This document shows positions 1 through 6,903 of a stretch of DNA of 7,397 nt, one piece after another. This DNA comes from an uncultured Bacteroides sp. GTDB lineage: Bacteria; Bacteroidota; Bacteroidia; Bacteroidales; UBA11471. Under the pieces are notes generated by a model. The model was not told where the DNA came from and searched no databases. It was given only the letters and a program-made list of their open reading frames with translations. Position numbers and translations under genes: made by a program. Location of the stretch: the NCBI GenBank assembly GCA_905210875.1, contig CAJLYN010000102.1, positions 1 through 7,397 of the forward strand, given 5' to 3'. Position 1 is the first letter of the stretch, and every line of letters begins with the position of its first letter.

Positions 1-524
1 AGTTTCTCGACGCGGCCGTATCCGCAGTTTTCAAACGGAGAGGTGAAGATGGCATCGGGAGCAAGTGCGATGATTTTCTCCACGTCGGGAGCAAAGGAGT
101 TGCCCACGTCGACGATGCGTCGACCGGCTATTCCGGCGCGCAGGGTGGCGTTGGTGATGTATTGCGACTCACACACGCCTACAATACCGTGGGCGGCACC
201 CAGGGCGTCGAGCATACTGCCGTGTACCGATGAGTAGACAATCATGCGGCCCACCGGTGTGCGCACCAGCGTTCCGTCGGGGAGACCGGTCGGCAGTTCA
301 GCCTTTTTATCGACCAGCACATAGCGGTGCAGCAGGCGGGTCGTGTCCCACGGGTCGCGCAGCTCGGCCACCGTGTAGCCGTCATACCGGGTTACTTCGA
401 AACCTTCGGCATATTTCGTTGCCATTTTCTCGCCGCCGTCGTCGTTTGGCTTTCCCTCCCGGCAGGAGGTTGCATACAGCGCGAACAAGAGGCAGCAGGA
501 GAGGAGTATGCGAGGTAGATTCAT
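1..524 (-). CDS. Periplasmic-binding lipoprotein, BtuF/FecB-like (partial, C-terminus off the window)
   Basis: The reverse strand reads openly from ATG at 524 to the left edge: 174 codons without a stop. The N-terminus is a lipoprotein-type signal with a hydrophobic stretch over residues 5-19 and a candidate lipid-attachment Cys at 21 (context YATSC, a relaxed lipobox). Residues ~94-160 follow the pattern of ABC-transporter substrate-binding proteins for corrinoids or ferric siderophores (TroA-like fold): MIVYSSVHGSMLDALGA, then GIVGVCES, then a VDVGN turn followed by APDVEKIIALAPDAIF. The SPFENCGYGRVEK segment at 162-174 resembles Bacteroidales proteins annotated as vitamin B12 or iron binding; this is recalled, not searched. 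The expected role is delivery of a corrinoid or iron chelate to an inner-membrane BtuCD/FecCD-type permease, whose genes would lie beyond the left edge. It has its own promoter just upstream and is separated from the efflux operon by a terminator. The ligand cannot be decided here. Confidence 0.85.
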   Translation of the reverse strand, partial: MNLPRILLSCCLLFALYATSCREGKPNDDGGEKMATKYAEGFEVTRYDGYTVAELRDPWDTTRLLHRYVLVDKKAELPTGLPDGTLVRTPVGRMIVYSSVHGSMLDALGAAHGIVGVCESQYITNATLRAGIAGRRIVDVGNSFAPDVEKIIALAPDAIFTSPFENCGYGRVEK

Positions 525-543
525 GGTGTGAAAATTGAATGGA

Positions 544-574
544 CAAAGATAGCGAAAGGCGAGAGCAGAGGCAA
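544..574 (-). promoter_or_regulatory. Bacteroides-type promoter for the binding lipoprotein
   Basis: Reading the minus strand, TTG (574-572) is followed by exactly 20 bases and then TATCTTTG (551-544). This matches the known Bacteroidota sigma consensus of a -33 TTTG/TTG and a -7 TAnnTTTG with 19-21 bases between. The ATG lies 19 bases downstream, giving a very short leader with no Shine-Dalgarno. The promoter sits inside the first copy of the tandem repeat. In the second copy the -33 triplet reads CCC on this strand and the last G of the -7 is T, so only this copy looks functional. Confidence 0.65.
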
Positions 575-728
575 GGAGAAAGCGAAGATTTCGTCATTGC
601 CTGAGCCGAGCCGCCTCCTGTCTTCTGAAAAGATAGCGAAAGGCGAGAGCAGAGTGGGGGAGAAAGCGAAGATTTCGTCATTGCCTGAGCCGAGCCGCCT
701 CCTGTCTTCTATAAAGATAGCCAAAGGC
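545..728. repeat. Tandem repeat, 84-bp period, two full copies plus a short third
   Basis: Copy 1 (545-626) and copy 2 (629-710) are each 82 bases and match at 78 positions. The four differences cluster at 571-574 versus 655-658. Each copy begins with AAAGATAGCGAAAGGCGAG and ends with CCGCCTCCTGTCTTCT. A third partial copy, AAAGATAGCCAAAGGC at 713-728, has one mismatch. The unit contains a small dyad, CGAAGATTTCG. The period is divisible by three, so several frames stay open across it and give repetitive 28-residue peptides, but none resembles a protein. I read it as a non-coding intergenic repeat that carries promoter sequence at its edge. Confidence 0.9.
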
Positions 729-758
729 ATGGTAAGTAGTCGGCGGGAAACCTTGCAA

Positions 759-794
759 ACGACAAGGGGCATAAAACATTCTGCCCCTTGTCGT
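759..794 (-). terminator. Hairpin terminator of the efflux operon
   Basis: A perfect 13-bp inverted repeat has arms 759-771 (ACGACAAGGGGCA type) and 782-794, with a 10-base loop. It starts 16 bases past the stop codon of the outer-membrane factor gene. On the minus strand the stem is followed by only a short T run before GC bases, so termination may be imperfect. Its position after the last gene of the operon and its GC-rich perfect stem make a terminator the best reading. Confidence 0.8.
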
Positions 795-809
795 GGATTG
801 AGAGATACA

Positions 810-1985
810 TTAAAGATTCAGTGCGTTGATTTGAGCAACGACCTTGTGCAGGTCGCGTTCGATAGCGATGCGTTGCTCCTTAACTTCGTAGAGGGCATTG
901 ACTTCGCTTAGGAAATCGGTCTCGTTGAGAATGCCCGTGCGGTAAGCTTTGGTAATGTGTTGCAAGGCCGGTTTCTGTTGCAGGTCGATGCGCACGAGTG
1001 CTTCAAATGTCGTTTTCAGTGTATGGTACCGGCCATAAAGCTCTTTCAGTGTAGAGAGTTGGTCGATGCGTACACTTTCGAGCTGGGCGTCGGCATATTC
1101 AATCTGTGCTTTGGCCCGTTTGATTTCCCGATGGCTTTTCCACAGGGGCAGCGATATGCCGACGATGATGCCGTTGAGTTTCTCTTCGCCCCCTATCTCG
1201 TGGTGATACCCTACGGCAATACCGGGAAGGGCACCCGAGCGGCTCACTTTCAGTCCGGCCTCGGCACTCTTTTTCTCCGCCATGAGCGAGAGCAGTTGCG
1301 GGGCGCGGCATTCATACTCCTGCTTCATAACCTCAAACGGCAGCACCTCTTCGGGCATCGAAAAGGTAGAGTCGTCCAGTGCGACCGCCTTTCCGCCGTT
1401 GAGGTTTTGAAGACGTTCGAGCGCACTTTCGAGTTCGATTTTTTTCAACCCCAGCAGGTTCTGCATATTGGCCAGTTCAATATCTCCACGATTCTTTTCG
1501 AGGGTCGATATTTCCCCTTTTTCCAGTGCCCGTTGCATGGCAGTGGCCATGCGGCGGGTGTTGGCGGTACGCATTTCCAGCAGATGGTATTCTTGCCGCA
1601 GGGCAATGATGTCGATGCAGAGCAGTTTGGCTTCGAGCAGAATCTCCTGTCGGAATGTATTCAGTTCGTGACCCAGTTGTTCTTCCTGAGCCAGTACCGC
1701 TTTGCGTCGGGCAATGTAGGCTGTCGGAAAGTCGAATCCTTGGGTTACGTTTATTTCCGATATGGTTGCCGAGCTGTTACGGTCCCACGAGTGCATATAC
1801 TCTACTTCCGGTCCTTCGGGCATATTCCCGGCCCGCAGTTCGAGGCGCTGAGCCTTGTCCAGGCTTTTCTGGGCCCGCAGCGAAGCGTTGTTTACTTCGA
1901 TGTCGCGCAGTATGCCGTCGATGTTTTGGGCTTGGGTCGGACCAAGCAATGCGATGAGCAGGACGCTGATGAATAATTTACGCAT
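810..1985 (-). CDS. TolC/CusC-like outer-membrane efflux factor
   Basis: This 391-residue protein is the outer-membrane channel of a tripartite metal-efflux pump. A Sec signal peptide covers residues 1-19 (cleavage after PTQA); there is no lipobox Cys, unlike CusC itself. The body shows the two related halves of the OEP (outer membrane efflux protein) family. Long amphipathic helices at ~85-195 include the ALEKGEISTLEKNRGDIEL segment, followed by residues ~222-320 and a second helical hairpin with YRTGILNETDFL at 348-359. The GISLPLW motif at 276-282 is typical of the strand and turn preceding the second hairpin. The length is slightly short for the family (roughly 400-460) but both halves are present. 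Its ATG overlaps the last 8 bases of the pump gene, which implies translational coupling. A strong hairpin terminator follows. Confidence 0.93.
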   Translation of the reverse strand: MRKLFISVLLIALLGPTQAQNIDGILRDIEVNNASLRAQKSLDKAQRLELRAGNMPEGPEVEYMHSWDRNSSATISEINVTQGFDFPTAYIARRKAVLAQEEQLGHELNTFRQEILLEAKLLCIDIIALRQEYHLLEMRTANTRRMATAMQRALEKGEISTLEKNRGDIELANMQNLLGLKKIELESALERLQNLNGGKAVALDDSTFSMPEEVLPFEVMKQEYECRAPQLLSLMAEKKSAEAGLKVSRSGALPGIAVGYHHEIGGEEKLNGIIVGISLPLWKSHREIKRAKAQIEYADAQLESVRIDQLSTLKELYGRYHTLKTTFEALVRIDLQQKPALQHITKAYRTGILNETDFLSEVNALYEVKEQRIAIERDLHKVVAQINALNL

Positions 1986-4900
1986 GAGATTCTTTTTTTG
2001 AGTTTAAAAACAGGTATACGGTGGGTATGACAAAGATATTGAGCAGTGTCGAACTGATAAGGCCGCCGAGGATAACCTTGGCCATGGGGCTCTGTATCTC
2101 GTTGCCGCTGACGTCGCCGCCCAATGCCAGAGGTATGAGCGCAAGTGCCGACGAGAGCGAGGTCATGAGTATCGGGTTGAGACGGTCGATAGAACCCTGT
2201 ACAATGCTGTCTTTCAACGATATGCCTTCGTTGCGCAACTGCCCGTAGTGCGATACCAGCAAGATGCCGTTGCGCACGGCGATACCCAGCAGCGAGATAA
2301 ATCCGATGATGGCCGGTATGCTCACTACGCCGGAGGTCATGGCGATGGCAGCTACACCGCCGATGAGCGCAAGAGGCAGGTTTATCATGATCATGCCCGA
2401 GAGGGAAAGACTTTTGAACTCCTGGAAGAGGAGCAGGAAGATGACCAGCAGGGCTATGGCCGAGGCAAAGGAGAGGGTGCGTGCGGCCGATTGCTGGCTC
2501 TCAAATTGTCCTCCATACTCGATGTAGTAGCCCTGTGGCAGAGCGACATTGGCTTCGATGGCCGAGCGTATAGCTTCCACGGCTCCGCCCAGATCGCCTC
2601 CAGTGACATTGGCCGAGACGACGATTTTGCGTTTTACATTTTCCCGGTTTACGGCATTGGGTCCCGATGTCGATACGATGTCGGCTATCTGACTTGGCGC
2701 CCCCTCCCCGCCGTTGCCCGTGTCGACCAGCAGGTCGCCGGTCTCCTCGATGGTGCGGCTGTGTCCGTCGCCGACTTTCACCGTGAGGTCGAACGTGGCG
2801 TTTCCGTCGTAGATTTGCGAGACGATTTCTCCGTCAAGGGCCACACGCACCCATTGCGAGAAGTCGGCAAGGGATATGCCATAGCGGGCGAGCATTTCCC
2901 GTCGGGGAATAATTTGCAACTGGGAGCGTTCGACCTGCTGTTCGACCATTACGTCGGCGATACCTTCGACCGTCGAGATGGCACGTTTGATGTCCTGTCC
3001 AAGGGCATACATCTTGTTCAGGTCTTCGCCGAAGAGCTTGATGGCGATGTTGGCCTGTGTACCCGAGAGCATGGCATCGATGCGGTGGGAGATGGGTTGC
3101 CCTATTTCCAAGTCGATGCCTTTTATGGCACCGAGTCGGGCGCGAACGTCGGCCAAAAATTCTTCGCGGCTCCGCTTGTCGAGAACAAAAGGAGCCTCTA
3201 TCTCCGAGGTGTTCACGCCGAGGGCATGTTCATCGAGTTCGGCCCGTCCGGTTTTTCGGGCCACGGTCTGTATTTCGGGAATTTCGAGCAAAATCTCTTC
3301 GGCCATACGCCCTATCTTGTCCGACTCGTCAAGCGAGATGCCCGGCAAGGTGCTCACATTGACGGTGAGAGAGCCTTCGTTGAAAGGCGGCAGGAAGCTG
3401 CTGCCCAGCGTGGTATACAATATGACGGCACCGATGAAAAGGGCCACGGCTCCACCTATGATCAGGCGGCCGTGTCGCAAGGCTCCTTGCAGGGCACGAC
3501 GATAGATTCTTTTGAGAAAGCGCGACAGCGGTGCCTCGTTCTGATGATTTCGCAAGGTCTTTTCCGGGGTGAGCATGTAGCTGCACATGACGGGTGTGAG
3601 GGTTACGGCCACTACCATCGAGGCAAAGAGCGAGACGATGAACGAGATGCCCAGCGGGCGCAGCATGCGGCCTTCCATACCGCTGAGGAAGAAGAGGGGA
3701 ACAAATGCCACGATGGTGATGATGGTGGCGTGTACAATCGAAGTACGAATCTCACGCGATGCATCGTAGACCACTTGCAGTACGGGTCGACGTTGCTCCT
3801 TGGGCAGGGCATGATTCTCGCGCAGTCTCTTATAGACATTTTCCACATCGATAATGGCGTCGTCGACCAGCGAACCTATGGCGATGGCCATACCGCCGAG
3901 ACTCATCGTGTTGATGGTGAACCCCAATCCTTTCAGCGTGAGAATGGCGGTGAGCAGTGACAGTGGCAGGGCAACGAGCGAGATAATGGTAACCCGTCCG
4001 TTCATGAGGAAGAAGAAGAGTACGACGACGACAAACAGGGCTCCCTCCCACAGCGAGTGGGTGATGTTGTCGATAGAACTCTCGATAAAGCGCGACTGTC
4101 TGAAAATATCGGTCGATATATGCACTTCGGGCAGCGTTTTTTGCAATTCGGCGAGTGTGTTGTCGAGTTGTTCGGTCAGTTCCAGCGTGTTGGTGGCCGG
4201 CTGTTTGGTGACGGTAATAAGTACGGCCGGGCAGCCGCGTTCCGATGCGACACCGAGTTTGGGCGACTTGTTGCCGATAACTACATCGGCCACATCGCTC
4301 AATACGATGGGCTCGCCGCTTTCCGAAAATTTGATAAACCCTTTGGCAATGTCGCTGGCATCGCGGTCGGCCACCATGCCACGCACGACATATTCGTTAC
4401 CGTATTCATAGATGACACCGCCCGAGGCGTTGAGGTTCATGTCGCGAGTGGCAGCCAGAATCTCGGACAATGAAACGCCGTAGCGGCGCATACGCTCGGT
4501 CGACAACTGTATCTGATACTCTTTAAGGTCGCCGCCGATGACCGATACTTGTGCCACACCACCTGTCGAGAGCAGGCGGGGACGAATGGTCCAGTCGGCA
4601 ATCGTGCGCAACTCCTGCATCGACAGCGAGTCGGAGGTGAGCCCTACGATGAGGATTTCGCCGAGTATCGACGATTGGGGGCCCAGAGTGGGCTGTCCGG
4701 CTGTGGTGGGAAGCTGTTCGCCGATGGAGGCGAGTTTTTCCGACACAATCTGCCGGGCCAGGTAGATGTCGGTGTTCCAGTCGAATTCTATCCACACGAC
4801 CGAAAATCCGTTGGTCGAAGCAGAGCGTACCCGGCGCACATCCGTGGCTCCGTTCAAGGCTGTTTCGATGACAAACGTCACCGTGCGTTCCACCTCTTCG

Positions 4901-5073
4901 GTGGCCATGCCGGGTGCTTCGGTCATGACGACCACGGTGGGGGCGTTCAGGTCGGGAAACACGTCGACCTCCATGCGTGAGGCTGTGTAGATGCCCGTTA
5001 CCGTGAGCAGTACGGCAACGGCAACAATCAGCAGCCTGTTGTGAAGAGAGAAGTTTATGATTTTATTGAGCAT
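1978..5073 (-). CDS. HME-RND heavy-metal efflux pump, CzcA/CusA family
   Basis: This 1031-residue proton-driven inner-membrane transporter is the usual length for the heavy-metal RND family. It carries TM1 at ~13-31, the family signature DVFPDLNAP at 37-45, and a periplasmic porter domain up to ~338. TM2-TM6 lie at ~342-500, with TM4 bearing D404, D405, D409 and E411 (VDDAIIDVEN), the expected proton-relay acids. A second half follows with TM7 at ~537-556, FLPPFNEG at 560-567, a second porter/docking region, and TM8-TM12 at ~868-1025. The fusion-protein gene precedes it by 19 bases and the channel gene overlaps its stop. The metal is uncertain: segments aligning by eye with the CusA methionine triad lack Met in two places (TLPGIS at 575-580 and the 610-630 loop), while M668 lies one residue off in HRIDAMLSG. 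The TM4 motif also differs from the CzcA DFG..D pattern. Export of Cu/Ag, Zn/Co/Cd or another metal all remain possible. Confidence 0.95.
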   Translation of the reverse strand: MLNKIINFSLHNRLLIVAVAVLLTVTGIYTASRMEVDVFPDLNAPTVVVMTEAPGMATEEVERTVTFVIETALNGATDVRRVRSASTNGFSVVWIEFDWNTDIYLARQIVSEKLASIGEQLPTTAGQPTLGPQSSILGEILIVGLTSDSLSMQELRTIADWTIRPRLLSTGGVAQVSVIGGDLKEYQIQLSTERMRRYGVSLSEILAATRDMNLNASGGVIYEYGNEYVVRGMVADRDASDIAKGFIKFSESGEPIVLSDVADVVIGNKSPKLGVASERGCPAVLITVTKQPATNTLELTEQLDNTLAELQKTLPEVHISTDIFRQSRFIESSIDNITHSLWEGALFVVVVLFFFLMNGRVTIISLVALPLSLLTAILTLKGLGFTINTMSLGGMAIAIGSLVDDAIIDVENVYKRLRENHALPKEQRRPVLQVVYDASREIRTSIVHATIITIVAFVPLFFLSGMEGRMLRPLGISFIVSLFASMVVAVTLTPVMCSYMLTPEKTLRNHQNEAPLSRFLKRIYRRALQGALRHGRLIIGGAVALFIGAVILYTTLGSSFLPPFNEGSLTVNVSTLPGISLDESDKIGRMAEEILLEIPEIQTVARKTGRAELDEHALGVNTSEIEAPFVLDKRSREEFLADVRARLGAIKGIDLEIGQPISHRIDAMLSGTQANIAIKLFGEDLNKMYALGQDIKRAISTVEGIADVMVEQQVERSQLQIIPRREMLARYGISLADFSQWVRVALDGEIVSQIYDGNATFDLTVKVGDGHSRTIEETGDLLVDTGNGGEGAPSQIADIVSTSGPNAVNRENVKRKIVVSANVTGGDLGGAVEAIRSAIEANVALPQGYYIEYGGQFESQQSAARTLSFASAIALLVIFLLLFQEFKSLSLSGMIMINLPLALIGGVAAIAMTSGVVSIPAIIGFISLLGIAVRNGILLVSHYGQLRNEGISLKDSIVQGSIDRLNPILMTSLSSALALIPLALGGDVSGNEIQSPMAKVILGGLISSTLLNIFVIPTVYLFLNSKKESHA

Positions 5074-5085
5074 GGTGGTAACGGT

Positions 5086-5172
5086 TTAGTGGTTATGTGT
5101 ATGTCCGTGAGGAATGGTTCCCGAAGCGGCTGCCATTTTTACCTGTACGGCTCCGCGGGTGACGACCCGTTC
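5086..5172 (-). other. Displaced true C-terminal coding segment of the adaptor protein
   Basis: Read from 5172 in the frame offset from the upstream gene, this segment encodes 28 residues starting ERVVTRGAV and finishing IPHGHTHNH, then TAA. It fits the C-terminal membrane-proximal region and His-rich tail common in Bacteroidota CusB-like proteins. Codon use matches the rest of the gene. Its intact state argues that the frameshift is very recent or artefactual. The restored stop would leave 12 bases before the pump ATG. Confidence 0.75.
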
Positions 5173-6265
5173 GTTGCAATCCCGCTGTGATGGTTACTTC
5201 ACGCCCGTTGTTGTCGCCGACGGTTACCTCGCGCCGCTGGTAACCCTCTTCGTCGAGCTGCACATATACATAGTATATGCCTTGCGCTTCGGTCAGGGCC
5301 GATAAAGGGAGGACGATGGCTTTTTCGCGGGACTTGCCGCTCAATGCCACCTCGGCATAGAGACCCGATACCAGGTCGCCGGGATTGTCAAATTCAAAAG
5401 TTACCGGTATGAGCGTTGACCCGGCGGCCGTGCTGCGGCCTATCGAGAGTCGGCGGCCGTTGAGTTCAGAAACAGTGAAGGTTGAGTCGGACGCTTCGGT
5501 CGAGAAGTAGGCATTGGTCATGTCGGCGAGGCGATTGTAGTACCGTTGCGGTACTTCGGCTGTAAGTCGTAACCGTCGGTTGGTCGTTACAGCGGTCAGC
5601 GGTGTACCGGCCTCGACATATTGTCCGGCATTGACGGTGAGTTGGGTGAGATATCCACTTTGAGGAACTTTTACCGGCACTCCCTGTTTGCTCTCTGAGG
5701 CCAAAGGTAAGTATTCGGCTTCGGCGCGCAGAAACTCGGCTCGGGCGGCATCCACCTCTTTCTGAGAAACGATGTGGTCGGTTTGCAGAGCCTGTACCCG
5801 TTCGTAGTCGGCCCGGGCTTTTTCATAAGCGGCTTGGGCTTTGACGACGGCCTTGCCCGAAGCCAATCCGCGAGTCGATATGTAGAACAGTGTTTCACCG
5901 GGTGTTACACCGACACCTTCGGCCGGATTCTGGTCGCCGAATATGACAATGCCATTCACCGGAGCATAGAGAAACCTCTGATCATTGGGGCTGTTGGTGA
6001 TTTCGCCGCTACAATGAATGATAGGAGCAAAATAGGATTCTTTGACAGTCTGTACCTCGAAGTCGGTGCGGGCAGCCTGCTCGGTCGGAAATATGATTTC
6101 ATCGTGGTGGCCGGTCTCTTCGACAGCTTCTCCGGCATGCGGGTCGTGGTTTTCACTGGCCAAGTGATTGTGGGGGTCGGTCGTTTCGTGGTCGTGGTTG
6201 TGATTATGGGCGCAACCTGTGTATAGGGCTACGCTGGTAGCCAATAAAAATAGAAATTGTTTCAT
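5093..6265 (-). CDS. RND periplasmic adaptor (CusB/CzcB-like) lipoprotein, frameshifted C-terminus
   Basis: This is the membrane-fusion subunit that links pump and channel. A lipoprotein signal ends at LYTGC (Cys18). The next ~36 residues hold ten His (HNHNHDH, then PHNH, and HH at 53-54), a likely metal-binding N-terminus. Next come a first barrel/lipoyl segment (APVNGIVIFG 101-110), a helical hairpin (~135-188), the second lipoyl half (VPQSGYLTQLTVNAGQYVEAG 200-220) and the beta-barrel (~230-310). The GLYAEVALSG and IVLPLSAL motifs lie at 301-310 and 317-324. After Q364 the frame departs from the family: the ORF ends in a basic, unrelated tail of 26 residues. The plus-one frame just beyond continues as ERVVTRGAVQVKMAAAS and ends IPHGHTHNH, which is the expected family ending, with a stop at 5088-5086. 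A loss of 2 or, more fittingly, 5 bases near 5173 explains this, and GLQxxGERVV would be restored by five bases. The protein may still work in part, or the change may be a sequencing error. Confidence 0.9.
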   Translation of the reverse strand: MKQFLFLLATSVALYTGCAHNHNHDHETTDPHNHLASENHDPHAGEAVEETGHHDEIIFPTEQAARTDFEVQTVKESYFAPIIHCSGEITNSPNDQRFLYAPVNGIVIFGDQNPAEGVGVTPGETLFYISTRGLASGKAVVKAQAAYEKARADYERVQALQTDHIVSQKEVDAARAEFLRAEAEYLPLASESKQGVPVKVPQSGYLTQLTVNAGQYVEAGTPLTAVTTNRRLRLTAEVPQRYYNRLADMTNAYFSTEASDSTFTVSELNGRRLSIGRSTAAGSTLIPVTFEFDNPGDLVSGLYAEVALSGKSREKAIVLPLSALTEAQGIYYVYVQLDEEGYQRREVTVGDNNGREVTITAGLQRTGRHPRSRTGKNGSRFGNHSSRTYT

Positions 6266-6297
6266 ATCGCTTCATGTTGAAAATAATAGAATAGAAT

Positions 6298-6346
6298 GCG
6301 TCGACGACGCGGAATCATTATTTGGCAACTTGCTTGACAGGTTGCC
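6298..6346. promoter_or_regulatory. Two dyads in the gap between the small gene and the adaptor gene
   Basis: The 92-base gap (6266-6357) holds GGCAAC (6324-6329) and GTTGCC (6341-6346) around an 11-base loop. It also holds GCGTCG-A-CGACGC (6298-6310), a perfect dyad around one central base, centred 39 bases before the adaptor ATG. Neither is followed by a T run on the minus strand, so they do not look like full terminators. No TAnnTTTG promoter is evident in this gap, which supports co-transcription with the small gene upstream. An operator or an mRNA processing/attenuation hairpin is possible; this is inference from shape only. Confidence 0.35.
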
Positions 6347-6357
6347 TTAAAAAAACA

Positions 6358-6804
6358 TTAAGCGATAAAAGTGCCGGCACGAGTGGGAAGTGCCCGTGTG
6401 TGGTAGATGAGGTAGGTATCGGGTAGGGTAGGAGTATCTTTGATAAGAAGCATTACCCGGCATTCGTCATATTGCTGTTGGCACTCCTGGCAAGGAATGG
6501 CTGTGGCCAGGTGGCAGTAGGTGGTGTGTAAGATGTTGTGACAAGGCACCGGAAGAAGATGCGGGTGCGAAGGTGGCAGGGTCGAAATTTCCTGGTGGCA
6601 ACAGGGAGTATCAGGAAGATTGTGGCTGTGGTCACAACTTCCATCGCTGGAGTGGTGTTGACACAGCCCTGTGTAGTGTTCTATGGCAAAGCAGGCAGCA
6701 ATAGAACCGTTGTGATGATGGTGAGGAAACAGCATCAATCCCTGTGTCAACAGACATAGGATGAAAATGATTTTTAGGTACCGGCTGTTTCGCAACTTTT
6801 TCAT
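6358..6804 (-). CDS. Small exported His/Cys-rich protein, likely metal-binding
   Basis: This 148-residue protein has a basic N-terminus (MKKLRNSRYLK) and a hydrophobic segment ~12-26, acting as a signal peptide or anchor, followed immediately by FPHHHH. It holds 16 His and 11 Cys in all, with ten of the Cys beyond the hydrophobic segment. They are arranged in groups such as CQHH, SCDHSH, CCHQ, PCHNILH and CQEC, which are suited to metal binding or disulfides. It resembles small uncharacterised Bacteroidota proteins next to metal-efflux genes (possibly the DUF6769 group, from memory and unverified). I chose the ATG at 6804 because a hydrophobic leader follows and a promoter ends just upstream; the frame stays open 43 codons further upstream but that sequence is AT-rich and overlaps the promoter. 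It is first gene of the efflux operon, 92 bases before the adaptor. A periplasmic metal chaperone or buffer is inferred, not shown. Confidence 0.75.
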   Translation of the reverse strand: MKKLRNSRYLKIIFILCLLTQGLMLFPHHHHNGSIAACFAIEHYTGLCQHHSSDGSCDHSHNLPDTPCCHQEISTLPPSHPHLLPVPCHNILHTTYCHLATAIPCQECQQQYDECRVMLLIKDTPTLPDTYLIYHTRALPTRAGTFIA

Positions 6805-6808
6805 GCCG

Positions 6809-6839
6809 CAAAGGTATGAACTTTTCCAAATTCTGTCAA
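6809..6839 (-). promoter_or_regulatory. Bacteroides-type promoter of the efflux operon
   Basis: On the minus strand TTG (6839-6837) is followed by exactly 20 bases and TACCTTTG (6816-6809), the Bacteroidota -33/-7 pattern. The -33 triplet lies within TTGACAG. The -7 ends only 4 bases before the chosen ATG, so the transcript would have almost no leader. Confidence 0.65.
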
Positions 6840-6867
6840 GATTTGATTTTGAAAAAATAGTTGACAG
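6833..6867. promoter_or_regulatory. Inverted repeat CTGTCAA / TTGACAG overlapping the operon promoter
   Basis: Seven-base arms at 6833-6839 and 6861-6867 are separated by 21 bases. The promoter-proximal arm covers the -33 element, a placement suited to a repressor or activator site. The related 8-mer CTTGACAG recurs at 6333-6340 in the gap before the adaptor gene. No regulator gene is in the window. Function is inferred only. Confidence 0.3.
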
Positions 6868-6903
6868 CAAAATGATACAGTAAATATTTTTTTTGAAAGA
6901 TAT

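Noticed and set aside
545..728. CRISPR array
   Set aside because: There are only two full copies plus a fragment, the 82-base units abut with 2-base gaps, and there are no unique spacers or cas genes.
525..809. Cobalamin riboswitch upstream of the BtuF-like gene
   Set aside because: The promoter gives a leader of under 20 bases and the rest is repeat and terminator; I see no B12-box-like sequence.
528..911. Plus-strand frame encoding a repeated 28-residue peptide
   Set aside because: The repetition comes only from the 84-bp DNA repeat whose period is divisible by three. It runs through the operon terminator and into the antisense of the channel gene.
957..1976. 339-codon open frame on the plus strand
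   Set aside because: Antisense to the outer-membrane factor gene, which has a clear signal peptide and OEP motifs; no recognisable domain in the plus frame.
2248..3960. 570-codon open frame on the plus strand
   Set aside because: It is antisense to the RND pump gene, its peptide is low-complexity and rich in D, G, R and H, and it resembles no family; it is a GC-rich shadow.
4523..4795. Minus-strand 90-codon frame inside the pump gene
   Set aside because: It overlaps the pump in another frame on the same strand with no start signals and no family resemblance.
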